From Cristatella mucedo (Eukaryota; Bryozoa; Phylactolaemata; Cristatellidae): a stretch of 64,000 bases of DNA. Location: positions 682,001 through 746,000 of the forward strand of contig WPIO01000049.1 of assembly GCA_009760855.2 (NCBI GenBank). Direction: 5' to 3'. Below are positions 1-20,794 of the stretch, piece after piece (positions within the stretch are counted from its first letter, which is position 1; each line of letters starts with the position of its first letter). The notes under the pieces are model-generated. The model had not been told where the DNA came from, searched no databases, and worked only from the letters and a program-made list of their open reading frames with translations. The translations under genes and the position numbers were made by a program.

Positions 1-362
1 GGTGAGCAATGATGACACATTAGGTAAGGCGGTTGCTTTTAACGACCTCGCTCGCGAGATCGTAGGTTCGAATCCTGCAGTGGGTGATTTTTTATCGCCA
101 CTGCAAGTGTTGGCGATAACCGTAAAGCAGTGGTTCTCAACCTGTGGGTCACGACCCTTTTGGGGGTCGAATGACCCTTTCATAGGGGTTGCCTAAGACC
201 ATCATAAAACACACATTTCCACATTTTGCACGCAATAATTTTATGGTTGAGGGTCGCCACAACATGAAGGACTGTATTAAAGGGTCGCGGCACTAGGAAG
301 GTTGAGAACCACTGCCGTAAAGGCTCTTCTGTTGCTATACAAGAGGCTGTTAAATCAGCTAG
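1..362 (+). repeat. SINE-A copy, split by a hAT MITE
   Basis: tRNA-like head with box B (gtaggttcgaatcctgc), then the body gggtgattttttatcgccactgc and the tail ctgttaaatcagctag. Interrupted at 128-314 by a terminal-repeat element that duplicated 8 bp of the SINE. The left end is cut by the window. Confidence 0.8.
128..314 (+). mobile_element. SPIN-like non-autonomous hAT element (187 bp)
   Basis: Perfect 16-bp terminal inverted repeats CAGTGGTTCTCAACCT at both ends. Flanked by exact 8-bp target duplications ccgtaaag (120-127 and 315-322), the hAT hallmark. Interior motifs (GTGGGTCACGACCC, GGGGGTCGAATGACCC, a polypurine-free AT middle, GGGTCGCGGCACTAGGAAGG) match, from memory, the ends of the SPIN family of hAT transposons that has spread horizontally among vertebrates and some invertebrates. 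No coding capacity. Confidence 0.85.
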
Positions 363-1050
363 TCTAATTTTTTCTAGTGTCCTTGATATGAACGGCAGTA
401 GTGAGACTAGGCAGAAGTTATTCCAAGTTCTCCTCATCTAGCATTACTTTCTTAATGAGTGACTTAACAACAGCCTTTTTGAAGGATGCAGGGACAAGAC
501 CTGGGGCTAAGGACATTTTTAGTTAATATGTTCGAACTGGTTTGTTGGCCCAGTGGTTAACGTGCTCGCCCCGACCAAGGCATGGCTGAGGTCACGGACT
601 CGAGCCTCGTGGCATATATGAAGCGCCTGAATAGAGATCAAGTTCGCTTAGGGCACTGCTATACAAATGAATTTTTCACGTTCGCTATGCAGGGCAGCAG
701 TAAAGCTATACATAGCAGAAGTCAAATAATGTAAACAGATCAGAAGGACAAGTAGCTTTCTCAGAGTGAGAGATCATCTTCGAGATGAGGTCATTTGTGG
801 CTTACTGGAAGGTGGAGGTACTGTAAAGAACTATGGGTGAGGAGTCTAGTGGGATGTTATCTTGGAAATGGACATTCTGACCTTATCTATCTTGCAGAAA
901 TAAAAGCTACAGAAACGATCTGCTAGATCACCACAAGGAAAGATCATTAGGTATGCTGCTGACCTAAGAGTGGTTAAGGAGATGGTCAACATAAGCATTT
1001 TTGGATTTTTTGTGGGTGTGATTCCACAATGTTTTTACAGAAGCTAGACT
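363..1050 (-). repeat. LINE-1 (L2/CR1-like) fragment, split by SINE-B
   Basis: Minus-strand LINE sequence matching the copy at about 59690-60215 in the same order (aacagcctttttgaa, gggatgttatctt, gatctgctagatc, tccacaatgtttttac). Upstream-of-RT region of the element. A SINE-B sits at 537-674. Confidence 0.7.
537..674 (+). repeat. SINE-B copy
   Basis: Box A-like TGGCCCAGTGGTTAA, box B-like ggactcgagcctcg, tail aagcgcctgaatagagat and gcactgctatacaaatga. Inserted into a LINE fragment. Confidence 0.8.
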
Positions 1051-1152
1051 TAGCAGCTGAGATTCGGAGAAAAAGCAAGTATAAAGTTTCTACACCTTTG
1101 GATCCAAGACTGCGAGGCTATCCCACCTACTCACTCAGTGAACCGAACTCAC

Positions 1153-1275
1153 CTGTACCAGGCTGAGCATCAACGCTGTCACAGCGCCGGCACCATGCAC
1201 TAGCTGCTGCAAGTCCCGTGTTTCAAGCATATCAAGCCAGGGAAACGTCTGCTGCCGAGTCCCAATAAAAAGCAC
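1153..1275 (-). other. possible unassigned exon
   Basis: Minus-strand 123-bp segment, phase 0 at both ends, with a good donor ACAG|GTGAGT and an acceptor lacking a pyrimidine tract (actataag|GTGC). It would encode VLFIGTRQQTFPWLDMLETR followed by DLQQLVHGAGAVTALMLSLV. I do not recognise the protein and it does not match the missing NARS2 C-terminus. Could be chance. Confidence 0.2.
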
Positions 1276-1279
1276 CTTA

Positions 1280-2885
1280 TAGTTCGAGTCTGTTTAATTA
1301 AAAGATGGAGCATGATCTAAATTTAATAAAGCTAGGGTACTGCCAAATGGCACCAGACGTAGTCTCCGGCAGCAATGCATCGCAAGGCAAACAATTAAGA
1401 AAGCTTCTGTTTCATCGTAATTTGCAACGTAACCCTCTAGTAGAAGAGAAGTAGAAGTTCAGGTGCTCATTTGTTTCCATTTAAATTAGAAAAAACGAGT
1501 GCAAGCAAAAGTATGCAAACGAGCCACTCGAATCCTGTTCTTGTTGTCTTGGAAGTGTGTGCTGGAAATCCCACTGAAGCAGCATGGAAAACGTCACCCG
1601 ATTTTTGCCAACTAATTGCAAGGTAAGGAAGATAATATCTCTAAACAAGGGAATATTAATTGAGATAGGCACCATACATTTAAATAGTGCCATGCCTTAT
1701 TTGATCATGTTCATCTACACAATGTGAAGCTTATCAAAATTCAGAAATATCATGAGTTTTGTATTTTAAAGATGGCAAAATAAGTAAGCCAAATGTGGCT
1801 TGAATTGACAATAAACTGGCATACGTGCGAGATCTGTCAAAAGGGGTCGGATATATAAAGATTAGGGAAATTATTCTGCTTATGGGGATATTCACTGTGT
1901 TAACATAGTATCTCTTCCGAATTGATATCTCTTTCAGAAGCGAGATATGTTGGCTACCACTCAGATGGAGGCCATTTTTAGACCTAAAATTGCCAGATAC
2001 TTCTTTTCAGTGGAGCATGCTCTAAAATATGCCTAGATCAATCTCTATAATGCCCAATACACGGTTGAGAAGTTTCCAAAAGTTGGGGTGGTCATATTCC
2101 CAAGAACATTTTTTAAGTAAACTTCCCGAAATTCAAGACCAAAACAATTTCCTAGAATGTGCAATCAATTTCTCAGAAAAATGAAGAATATTCTAAAAGT
2201 TTCGTTATGCCTGTACATTCTGGCGCCGAAATATCAGCGATAATGGCTCACGACTAGTTGTAGGCATCCGACCATGGTCAATTAAATCGGAGCACAAAGA
2301 ACAACTGCCCCAAATAAAAATAGTGCCTTTCACAATAGCATTATCATGAACTAGTGAATGAACCCGAAAAATAGCGAGAGATTATGTCTGTCTTTGATAG
2401 ATCAAATTCATAAAAACATTGTGGATTCACACATTTTATAGCGATGCTGGAAACGATTGCATTGCTTGCTTTTGGAGGTACTTAGGTGGGTGCAGTCATA
2501 CAATAGCTACAACACACCGACTATTTCCGGTTTCTACCCTTATGCTATCACCATTTGGCATACCTGAGATAAGAAAGTTGGCTGCCTTTACGTTGGGCCA
2601 ATTCTTAGGGCGTTATATCAAATGAGACTTAGTAACTTGACAATTATTAGAGAATTGGGAATTTGTGAAATTACGGTGAAGTACAGTAACCTTGCAATTG
2701 CTGGAGAATTGTTGATTGGTGAAACTATGGTGAGGTACAACTTATAGAAGATGGCAACGACCGGTACCGAAGATAATGCAAAGCAATCGGCAGCCCACGT
2801 GTCCTTACAACCCCCAAGGACAGACTGATGAATAGCAAAGCTTAAAGGCATCGTCTCGCCCCTGCGATTGGTCACACTCAAAGCT
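1280..2885. other. no gene recognised
   Basis: AT-rich unique-looking sequence. No exon with matching splice sites, no repeat family shared with the rest of the window, no RNA gene seen. Probably NARS2 intron or 3' flank. Confidence 0.4.
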
Positions 2886-2889
2886 CACA

Positions 2890-3800
2890 GCCTGCAGGCT
2901 ACTTTTGGGAAGCATGGATGGTGGATAAGATTAGGCAGCAATTAGATGAACGGGCATGCTAGCTCAAATTGCAAAAAAGAAGCCACTTCTGTTCGCCAAG
3001 CACAAAGTGGCCAGTTTGCAGCAGACTAGAATGTGAGCACATCGGACCCACAAAAACTGTAGCCAAGTCGTACGGAGCATAGAGAGATAATTCTCCACTT
3101 TTGATAAACTGCACACATACGCAGTACCAGTCGATGCCCCAATGAGAATGTTTCAATGATAATTGCAGTCACAAGGGACGGTGAAATTCGGACGTAAAGA
3201 TGTCATGGCGTGGGGATGCTTTTGCAGCTATGGACAATAAATCCTACATTGGATACCCGGCTCACTCACAACACACGGCGTTTATTTAAAACTACTTCAG
3301 AACGTTGCCAAACCTAGCCCAATGAAGTTTTGCAGAGATAATCGCTTCTCCAAAAGGACAATGACCGTAAACACATGACTGAGAATATTCAATATTTTTT
3401 TATTCAACACTGTTGAGCTTGGTTTAGGGCCCATTTGTCCCAGTAGTTAAAGTGCTCGCCTTGCACAAAGGTCAAGGTGAATGCATTTGATAACCGAGAT
3501 CGTGGGCTCGAGCCCCGTGGCATTTGTGAAGCACCTGAATCGAGATTAAGTTTTCTTGGGGTGCTATACAAATGAATTATGTATATGCAACTCGAGTAGC
3601 ATAGTCAATCTCTGGACCTGAATCCCATTAAGCATCTCTAGGATGAAGTGGATAGAAGGCTCAGATTGCAGGAAGGTCGCATCACATCTCAAGACTAGCT
3701 TTTCTCCAGATTCTAGGACGATAGGAAAAAATAACACCGGATTATTCCTTGTGCTGGCTTGGCTCGCTCTACAGCCACAGCTCAGACAGGTAATCAAGTG
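2890..3800 (+). pseudogene. Tc1/mariner transposase remnant, split by SINE-B
   Basis: Plus-strand pieces of a Tc1-type DDE transposase in three frames: AKKKPLLFAKHKVASL (near 2967-3015), VKFGRKDVMAWGCF with GVYLKLLQNVA (3182-3310, the 'VKFGGGSVMVWGCF' block) and SQSLDLNPIKHL.DEVDRRLR (3602-3670, the 'DLNPIE.LW' block). Several stops and frameshifts; a SINE-B lies between the last two blocks. Terminal repeats were not identified. Confidence 0.8.
3418..3580 (+). repeat. SINE-B copy inside the Tc1 remnant
   Basis: Degenerate head (ttgtcccagtagttaaagtgctcgcc), box B-like cgtgggctcgagcccc and LINE-like tail ending gtgctatacaaatgaattat. It has a short extra segment between boxes A and B compared with other copies. 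Confidence 0.75.
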
Positions 3801-3805
3801 AAACA

Positions 3806-4145
3806 CATCTAACTCCACAAAGCTACAAAGACTAAGTGAGTGTTAGTCACGAGATTTTTTCCCATGTCGCTTTCAGAGCATAAGCAGCTTTCGGTACGCA
3901 TTCGGTAGCCAACAGACATAAATTCATGCAGATAAACACGAGAAGCACAGCTAAGTCAGCAGAGCACTTAAGGTAGTGGGCACCGTGGAAGCAGCAGCTC
4001 AGGACTGCTGGGAAAAAGTGTGGCATAGTCGGCAGCAGGCGAGTATATGTCGTTGCGTAAGAAATGTGGAAGAAGGTCCTACAATTTAGGACCTGCAGAG
4101 CTAAATCTTCTGTCGCCAACAATCTTTAAGCGGAGGAATGGAGCA
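3806..4145 (-). repeat. LINE-D 3' end
   Basis: Reverse-strand match to the copies at 9700, 61900 and 63045. Shared landmarks on the plus strand: ctttcggtacgcattcggtag, aggacctgcagagctaaa and tctgtcgccaac. Read on the minus strand it encodes the GDRSFSSAGPR-type C-terminus of a LINE polyprotein, here degenerate. Confidence 0.7.
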
Positions 4146-4149
4146 GCCA

Positions 4150-5009
4150 AATAATTGTCCATAGAGGACCCGAGGAGACTGAAAACGATAAACGTTTACT
4201 AAAAATTTTTGCACTCGAGTGTATAAACCAATGGAAAGCTTTAGAAGTTTAGATTAGCATAGACGATCTGTTATGCCGCACGTGTGTAAGGCCACGAGTT
4301 GCAAATAAGAAGTGCATTTAAACACAACTCGAGTTGCAGGGAAGTGATAAGGGCAAAAAAGTGCAGGAAAGTGATCAAAGTGAAAGGCGTCAAGGGTATA
4401 GGGCATTGACTTAAGGAAGAAACCAGGAACGGCCAAAGATCCTTTTAAAGAATACTTCAGAACATGGGCAGTTGCACAAAACGATCAGCAAAAAGATCTA
4501 CGGAAATGTGTGTCATTAAGGAATAATCGAAGTAAATAAATATTATGTTTATGGAAACAAATATAACACCTTGCTCAAGTTTGCATGACAAAAATAAGTT
4601 AAACAATTCTAAAATGTTTCAAACTTGAACGAGACATAATTTTTAAACATTCTGCTTTGCAAATCCGCTTAAGATATCCCATGATTTTGTACGAGTCTTT
4701 GCTAGTTCGAAACAATTTTAATAAGGGCTTACCATGCGGAAATTCGGGAAGCATCAAGTTACGAGGGTTCTTAGTTTTTTTTCTCGACTGAAGCATGCTA
4801 CGTCGTGCAGAATCAGCAGTCAGGAGTGGTCAGTGCCACTACACCAAATACCCTCTCTCTGTGCTATCCGATGCTACGACCAAAGTCAGCATTATTATCG
4901 CATTCCAGCATCCACATACAGGCAACAGTTTTTACACATATAGCCACAGCAACAAAATAACAGAATCCACAATGCAATAATGCCACTTGCACTTGACATC
5001 AGCCCCTAC
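4150..5009. other. no gene recognised
   Basis: AT-rich sequence between LINE-D and NARS2 exon 9. Probably NARS2 intron; small open frames have no coding signature. Confidence 0.4.
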
Positions 5010-14533
<9,524 letters not shown>

Positions 14534-14700
14534 TTTGGTTTCCCAGGTCGCCCAGAGAGGAGGCCACTCATAGACATACACCCACTCGCCGATACATCAA
14601 GGATGCTGTCGAAAAACTGCCTTGCATCGCGGGCAGAAGCAATTCATAGGACGGTACTCGTTTAAAATAATTGCTCTAGAAAGGTTTCAGCACCAGTTTT
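14534..14700 (-). promoter_or_regulatory. presumed NARS2 5' UTR and promoter
   Basis: Sequence just upstream of the NARS2 start codon, moderately CpG-rich (for example cgcccagagagg, ctcgccgatac) compared with the AT-rich flank. No TATA box was recognised. Assignment rests only on position. Confidence 0.3.
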
Positions 14701-14999
14701 TAGCTAAGCGGCAGCCTCATTATGGATCCAATTTGGGAGCTTTCGAATGGAAACCTGTTAGGGTGAACGGGCAGTTGCCCCAACCCAAAGCCGGAATAAG
14801 GGAAATCTCGGGTTCCGATAAGCTTTCGTCTACGCAGTGAATTGCAATGATTCTAGAGCTTATGAAATAGATTATCTTAAAAACGCCACCCCGTAAGAAA
14901 ATATTTGTCGTAATCATGAGAGTAGGAACACTCGGACCACCCGATAGCCTGACAACGAAGCGTAATAACAATAATACATTAGTTATACATGAAACACCC

Positions 15000-15235
15000 T
15001 CAGAAAACTCAATCTATTTCTAAGCAATTTAAATTGGCTGCAAAGTAATCACAATCGAATGGTTAGTGGTAGCATGCTCAATGACAACAAGCATAGCATG
15101 GTTAGAGGTGACTTGCACAGGTTCAGCATGCAAATGTATTTAGTGACAGCATGCACAGTGTCAGCACGCATAAGCACACAAAGAACGAATCGCACGAACC
15201 CACTAAACGCTGCGATAAATAGATATGTGTTTATA
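15000..15235 (-). repeat. LINE-1 3' end
   Basis: Minus-strand tail aactcaatctatttctaagc, then 3' UTR words gacagcatgcacagtgtcag and aacccactaaacgctg. Confidence 0.7.
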
Positions 15236-15360
15236 TAAATCTACGTAGCACGTCTTTATTGGAATGAGATAATAAGTTAGGCCATGTGACAATTGTTTTT
15301 AGGAACGCCCATCGAAAGAGCCCTGTTGCATGAAAAACTGTGAGAAAGGCATCCGCCGAG

Positions 15361-15491
15361 CAGGTTTGGTCTAGCGGTTAAGAAGCTCGCCCCGATCAAG
15401 GTCTGACTGAGGTCGTGGGCTCGAGCCCCGTAGCATATGCGAAGCGCCTGAATAGAGATTAAGTTCTCTTGGGGCGCTATATAAACGAATT
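15361..15491 (+). repeat. SINE-B copy
   Basis: Head ggtttggtctagcggttaag, box B-like cgtgggctcgagccccg, tail aagcgcctgaatagagatt to cgctatataaacgaatt. Its 3' end runs into the AT tract. Confidence 0.85.
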
Positions 15492-15579
15492 ATATATATA
15501 TATTATTATATATTATATGTTATATATTATAAATTATAAATATAAATTATAATTATAATATACATACATATATATATAT

Positions 15580-15610
<31 letters not shown>

Positions 15611-15651
15611 TTATAATAAATTATATATTATATATAAAAATTGGCGGTATG

Positions 15652-15709
<58 letters not shown>

Positions 15710-15710
15710 C
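15492..15710. repeat. (TA)n low-complexity tract
   Basis: About 220 bp of almost pure A/T, mostly TA dinucleotides, seeded at the SINE-B tail and broken once by ttggcggtatg. Confidence 0.95.
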
Positions 15711-16169
15711 CTGCCGCCGATTTTGGCCGCGTGCGCGGGCCGGTCGACATGCACGGCAAAATGTGTTGATTTTACGTAAAATGCGTAGTACTTGCAAAAA
15801 ATAAATACAATTATGAAAATATTTTGGCTAGATTAACTTATGTTTTGGCAAAAATTAAAATTTGTTAATATTTGGGAACTGAAACCACGTGTAAACCCTC
15901 GCGTCCGACCTACGCCATGTTACGGTTTCCGTCTTCCGGGCTGGCAGCCAGCGCCAGCATGAATCGAATTTCGATCCAAATAAATCGAATCGAATCTCGA
16001 ATTGAATTTCGAACAAAGCTATGCGACAGCTCGCGAACTTCTTGAGAGTCGAAATGAGCTCGGCTTTGCTTTTCCCTTCTACGGACTTGGGTTAGATCTG
16101 TTATTTCGGTTTGCTGGTAAATTATAGAAGCTGTACATTAAGCTGCCCCTGAGCTCTAGGGAAGTTACC

Positions 16170-16390
16170 AATGTGCTTTGCATGCTTACTTGTGCGCGAT
16201 TACGTGCATATGTGGTAAGCAGGAGCTGCTAACATATGAGACTAGAATTCTTATGTGTGCTTTGGCATTCTTGTCTAAGCATGATACTTGGCTTGTGATA
16301 AACTCACGTTGTCTCTTGTCGTGCGGCCGGTCATATAACATCCGGTGGAATAATCGGTTCTCTTCGGGCGCTACAGAAAACTTTTTATTG
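16170..16390 (+). repeat. diverged LINE-1 3' end (subfamily 2)
   Basis: Words ctaagcatgatacttggc and ggttctcttcgggcgctac align in order with the copies near 12480 and 55790. Confidence 0.5.
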
Positions 16391-17114
16391 TTCTTGCTCG
16401 GCCTGTTTCGGCGTTTAATGTTTTGTTCAGCTTTTGTCTGCCTCGTACCCCTGTCTTTTCTTATACGCTTGGGAAGGTGGCACTAGTTGGCCTGGTTGCT
16501 CGCCAACTGAAATTATAGACGTGCGTTGTCATAGCAGCGATAGACAAATGCAGTCTCTCCACGCGACATCTGAGCCTTAATTACCATTACCTTTATCGTT
16601 TTTTGGTAAGAGTTATTTATTTGCAGTGGTTTATATTTGGACTTATGTAATGTAAGCAATCCGTTGTATTGTTGACATTGATTACAACGCTGGGCTTTGA
16701 GCGCTGTTCAATGTACTATTGTGTATGTATTGGCGAGCAGTAGCTCTCTCGTCATTTCAAACATCCGGATCGTTGCTTCCAGTGGATAGCGGCTCGGCTG
16801 GTCTGCAAGGCGCCAACTCGAACCTACTTTTTTTGCGTCTATACACGCCTGTACCAGTCAGTCACTTATGACTGACTTAAGTATTTTCAGTCGGCGAACT
16901 GTGCGCGTGCTCGCATGTGTGCGTTTGTGTGTGAGTATGGGTGTGTAGGAATTTGTGACAGCCGTGAGCCTTTGCAGGTTTAAACGAGTTTGTACGTTCG
17001 TTTGCAGGTGTTTATTTTGTGTTATTGGTGTTCGTGTGTGTAGGCGTGCGATAAAGTTGGCACAGAATTATGCAGCTAGTCAGGTCTGTCGTTATCGTCA
17101 CTGTTGCAGCATTA
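16391..17114. other. intergenic, no gene recognised
   Basis: Contains GT-rich low-complexity sequence around 16900-17040. No exon or repeat family was identified. Confidence 0.4.
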
Positions 17115-18139
17115 TGTAACGCCGAAGGCTCGGGGGGGGGTAGGCTTGACCTGCCGCTTACCTAGCGGCGTAACCTAGCGCCTACTGCCGTTCGGTGCGC
17201 GCCTACGCGCAATAAGCTGGCCGCCACGAAACGAGCGTTTCTGGCGCCGACCTGCTTACCGTTACTAAAGGGGGTCGTGAGTCCGCGGCGTGAACTGGAA
17301 AGCGAGACACACATTTGGGGATTTCACTGAACTTTATTCGCAAGCGCACAAAGTCGCTGCGCGTCTAGCTCAGTTTTATCTCCACACTCCTCGCACGTTC
17401 TCAAACGCACGTTCTCAACAGCAGCAACACTCTTGCGGGGGAAATACTTCTCCACACTGAGCGCGAACCGGAGCCTAAACCCAAACAGGAGAACTAGAAC
17501 TCCGTTTCCACCTGTGCGGAAGGAATGCCCCACATACGCCAACTTAAGCACTCTTGCGGAGGGAATATTCCTCCACACTGAAGCGCGAACCGGAGCCTAA
17601 AGCATAACCTGAGAACTAGGACTCGGTTTTCACCAGTGTGGCAGGAATACACTACACACGACACCTCAAGCACTCTTGCGGAGGAAATACTTCTTCACAC
17701 TGGGGCTGCTTATGTGTATAATGGGAAACGACCCAAATAGACAGAGCTCGAACCGGAGCCTAAACCCTAACCGGAGAACTAGGGCTCCACACACGCCAAC
17801 TACGCCTAGCTCGCACCGGCAAATCCCTATGCCAAGACCACGTGCTAGCGCGCACACACAAACCACAAAAGAAACACAAAATGCCAGTTCGGGCGCGATA
17901 CGACCGTATTCGGTGGACTCCACTGAATCCTCCTAGCGCTGTCTCGTCCTGTTCCGTCAATCGCCGGCGAACAGCCCGCCCTCCTCCCTCGCTTTCAGAG
18001 AAACGAGTCCGACGGCGTCGAAGCTCGGAGCCGGACAAAAGACACAAGACCAAAAGACACCATGAGCGAGCATCGCTCGACTCTCGACTCGACTTAGCTG
18101 AGACAATGGGGCAAGAGCTTAGTGGTATTGGGCCCGACA
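17115..18139 (-). mobile_element. LTR-like block (probable LTR-retrotransposon LTR)
   Basis: Read on the minus strand it starts TGTCGGGCCC and ends GGCGTTACA, giving the TGT...ACA ends typical of LTRs. It has AATAAA (17338-17333) about 220 bp from the 3' end, as in an R/U5 region, and three tandem 121-122 bp repeats in what would be U3. The last 38 or so bases recur at 19178-19215. No matching target duplication, primer-binding site or polypurine tract was found, so recombination or decay is likely. GC-rich against its flanks. Coding frames here are probably spurious. Confidence 0.45.
17429..17800. repeat. three tandem ~121-bp repeats
   Basis: Units begin actcttgcgg at 17429, 17550 and 17672. 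Each carries tccacactg, cgaaccggagcctaaa and gagaacta(g/a)g. The third unit holds an extra segment of about 40 bp (17708-17748). Confidence 0.85.
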
Positions 18140-19177
18140 CCTTGGCCCATTACGGTAAGGAATTAATACCGTCCCCAGGCCACTGGAAGGGCACCTCTGT
18201 CCAGCTTTAATGGCGAATGGGTTCCAGACGATTCTTTCTTGGACCGAGTAAACGCGGAGGTTGACAGGCCAGCCAACATCTATAAGCAGCTTCCGCGGGT
18301 ATCGGACCAATTCTATAGGCTGAATCGCCACCGCTCGTCTCAGAGCTTCCTGGCTTGCTCTTAAGCGCTTCCTCTCTAACCGCACTGACGCTCCTCTCTG
18401 GCTTACTGCTCCAGGACAAAGGAGTTCTAGCCCGCCTCCGAACAGCTCTTGTTCGCGCTAAAATTCAGCCAAGGCCAGCAAAGTGCTACAATTACACCAC
18501 ACCTCACCGACTTGCACCGGCTCCTCGCGTAGGTGCGTTTCAACTTCCACGCGCTTTCACTTACTTACTCGTAGGCAGGCCTCTTTCATTTTCTCGCTCC
18601 GGCCAACCTATCCAAACTACTACCCAGTCAGGGTAGGTATGTAACCGACTTCCAGGGGTCAGAGGCTTATTCCTGCGATACTCCGGCCACGCTGCCGCTC
18701 GCCATGCCGCAGAGCTAGGGTAAGACGAGCGGCCGTCAGGGTAAACCTCATTGTAATAACGCATGCGCCAACAACAACAAGGGAACTAAACAAGTCTAAA
18801 GGGAGGGTCCTATACATAGTACACTATGGGGGCACAAGACGAGGCAGCAAGCGCGAACAAACGTGTTGGTTGGGGTCACTCGGCTTCTGCAGTCCTGTCG
18901 TTGTACCGACTCCGAATCCAACAGTACGAGCGTACGCCGTCCAAAGCCCGGCTGGCTGAGTAACTGCTTGGCTAGTCCGAGTCGACAACTACCACAGTCG
19001 TAAGCTTCCACCGAAAGACGCCAACACATGGGGGGGTCACGAACACGCTACACGGGGAACGCGGAATATACAAGTCAACAACGAGCGAGCCATCCAGCTC
19101 CGCTCGGGCCTTGGGTACTCGTTCCCTTGCGTGCGTGGCAGCACCGCCGGAGCATGCCTGTGTAGTTCGTATGCATG
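18140..19177. other. GC-rich unassigned sequence between LTR-like ends
   Basis: About 1 kb, GC-rich, with closed reading frames. Could be the decayed interior of an LTR element since both flanks carry its terminal sequence, but I see no gag, protease, RT or integrase motif. Confidence 0.3.
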
Positions 19178-19215
19178 TGTAACGCCGAAGGCTCAGCGGA
19201 GTAGGCTTGACCTGC
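19178..19215 (-). repeat. second copy of the LTR-like 3' end
   Basis: tgtaacgccgaaggctc, then taggcttgacctgc, repeats positions 17115-17152 with a few changes, 2.06 kb away in the same orientation. Confidence 0.6.
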
Positions 19216-19416
19216 AACCATTCAGGTGCATAACTCGGTGAGACCGGGAGCCTCCAACACTACGACTTACATGGCCAACTTCCCGTACCCAAGAGCCCCG
19301 GTGACCTTACGTCACCACATATGCCGTAGGTCCGACCCCGGCCCAGCCGGTGACCCCAACCCTCATTATAGCCATCCGGTCCCAGCCAACCGAACCCAGC
19401 CTGGGTAAAAAAAATC

Positions 19417-19562
19417 CTAGCTGATTAAACAGCCTCTTTTTGTATAGCGACAGAAGAGCCTTTACGGCTATCACCACCGCTTGCAGTGGCGATATAGAAT
19501 CGCCCACCGCAGGAATCGAACCCACGACATCGCGCCTTACCTAGTGTGCCATAGTTATAATA
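19417..19562 (-). repeat. SINE-A copy
   Basis: Near full length on the minus strand: tail ctagctgattaaacagcc, body ttacggctatcaccaccgc, box B as gaatcgaacccacgac and head ccttacctagtgtgccat. Confidence 0.85.
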
Positions 19563-19569
19563 CCGCCCA

Positions 19570-19900
19570 CTCGTGCGACTCGAGCCGTTTAGTTATGCCT
19601 CAAACTAATCACAAATCCTTTATAGACCGTGCCTTTAGTTTATATAGTAACTTATTACCGACAACTACCTATTACTATCCGAATATTACTATTACCGACT
19701 CACGCAGTGACTTGCCCCGACTTGACAATTAAAAGAAGCTAACAAGCACTCATTCCTCACAGCATTCGCTGGATACCCGCGAGTTGTCCATGGAGTGCGT
19801 CTGGGTGCTGACAGTGTGCACGTTATCACTAGCCAAATTGACATACTTCCTATCCCATATATGGAACGTACGTATGTAGAATACAATTATACCCACGAGC
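19570..19900 (+). repeat. diverged LINE-1 3' end
   Basis: aatcctttatagaccgtgcc corresponds to the LINE-1 'KSFGDRA' coding block; gctgacagtgtgcacgtt resembles its 3' UTR. Confidence 0.5.
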
Positions 19901-20790
19901 ATTCGTGCTCAAAAGCAGTGCCTGAGTAACTGTAGTCATTTTGTCGTCGCGAGGTCATTTGGATTCGACTAATGTTTCTTCAATTTTTTCGTCACTTATA
20001 TTCAACAGTCTTTGTATGAATTCAATTTTCGAGAGCGGCGATAGTGCCATATGTTATGCAAATGTAGGGGCATTCCAGTCACGATAGTAGCGCCACGCCC
20101 CCAGGCGATATGGCAACAAACGCGTCCGGACAGAATTAGGTGGAAACGCAGCGATAGTGACTGCACTAGTCCCAGCTGACTCGCAACAAATACGGGTGAA
20201 GCGCTGTGCCCTTGAACACCGGCTAGCGAACTGTAAGTGCAGCACCGGGTGTCCCTTCAGTGGCAGAAGTCGGCGTCAACGAAGAGCTCCGCCCCAATAC
20301 CTTTAGATAACAATTCCATATCCCAAGGCGAAAGGTCTGTTTGACGGCGCCGGAGGGCTGCAGGCATCTAGTACCAGCCAAAGGGCACGGCAAAGGAAGC
20401 GTCTCTTCAGCTTTTATGCCGCTTAGCCATTTACTTTATAATCGGTTACGAGCCGTAATAATTCAGTAACCGAGAATAACAAAATTTTTCGCAGTCCCAG
20501 TCTGGCTCATTTAGTGAGCTGTCGCTTCCACATTACCGGGTAGAGGGTATGACCTCAAGAAGGAGTCTGAGGATGTAGAGGTTGCGTACAACAAACCAAC
20601 TCGTACACGCTCACGCAAACGCTTGGCGCGAAGCATCGGATTAAGTCACTCATAAAGAGTTGTACGAAGATGAGTATTTCGAAGGAGGAACGGACGACAA
20701 GCTTATGTAGATAAACTCACGTAACAACACTCGCAATAATAGTAATGATACCCTTGTATAGCGCCCCCAGAGGATTAAATATCTTCCTAG
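19901..20790. other. intergenic, no gene recognised
   Basis: Mixed GC sequence without a supported exon, RNA gene or shared repeat. Confidence 0.4.
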
Positions 20791-20794
20791 GAAC

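Noticed and set aside
2959-3156. Minus-strand frame with HWGIDW resembling the missing NARS2 WGxDL block
   Set aside because: No following EHE..L or YPxxxKPFYMR motif and it lies antisense in the Tc1 remnant.
17666-18210. Overlapping open frames of 85-126 codons in both strands
   Set aside because: GC-rich tandem repeats in the LTR-like block keep frames open by chance; no domain or splice context.
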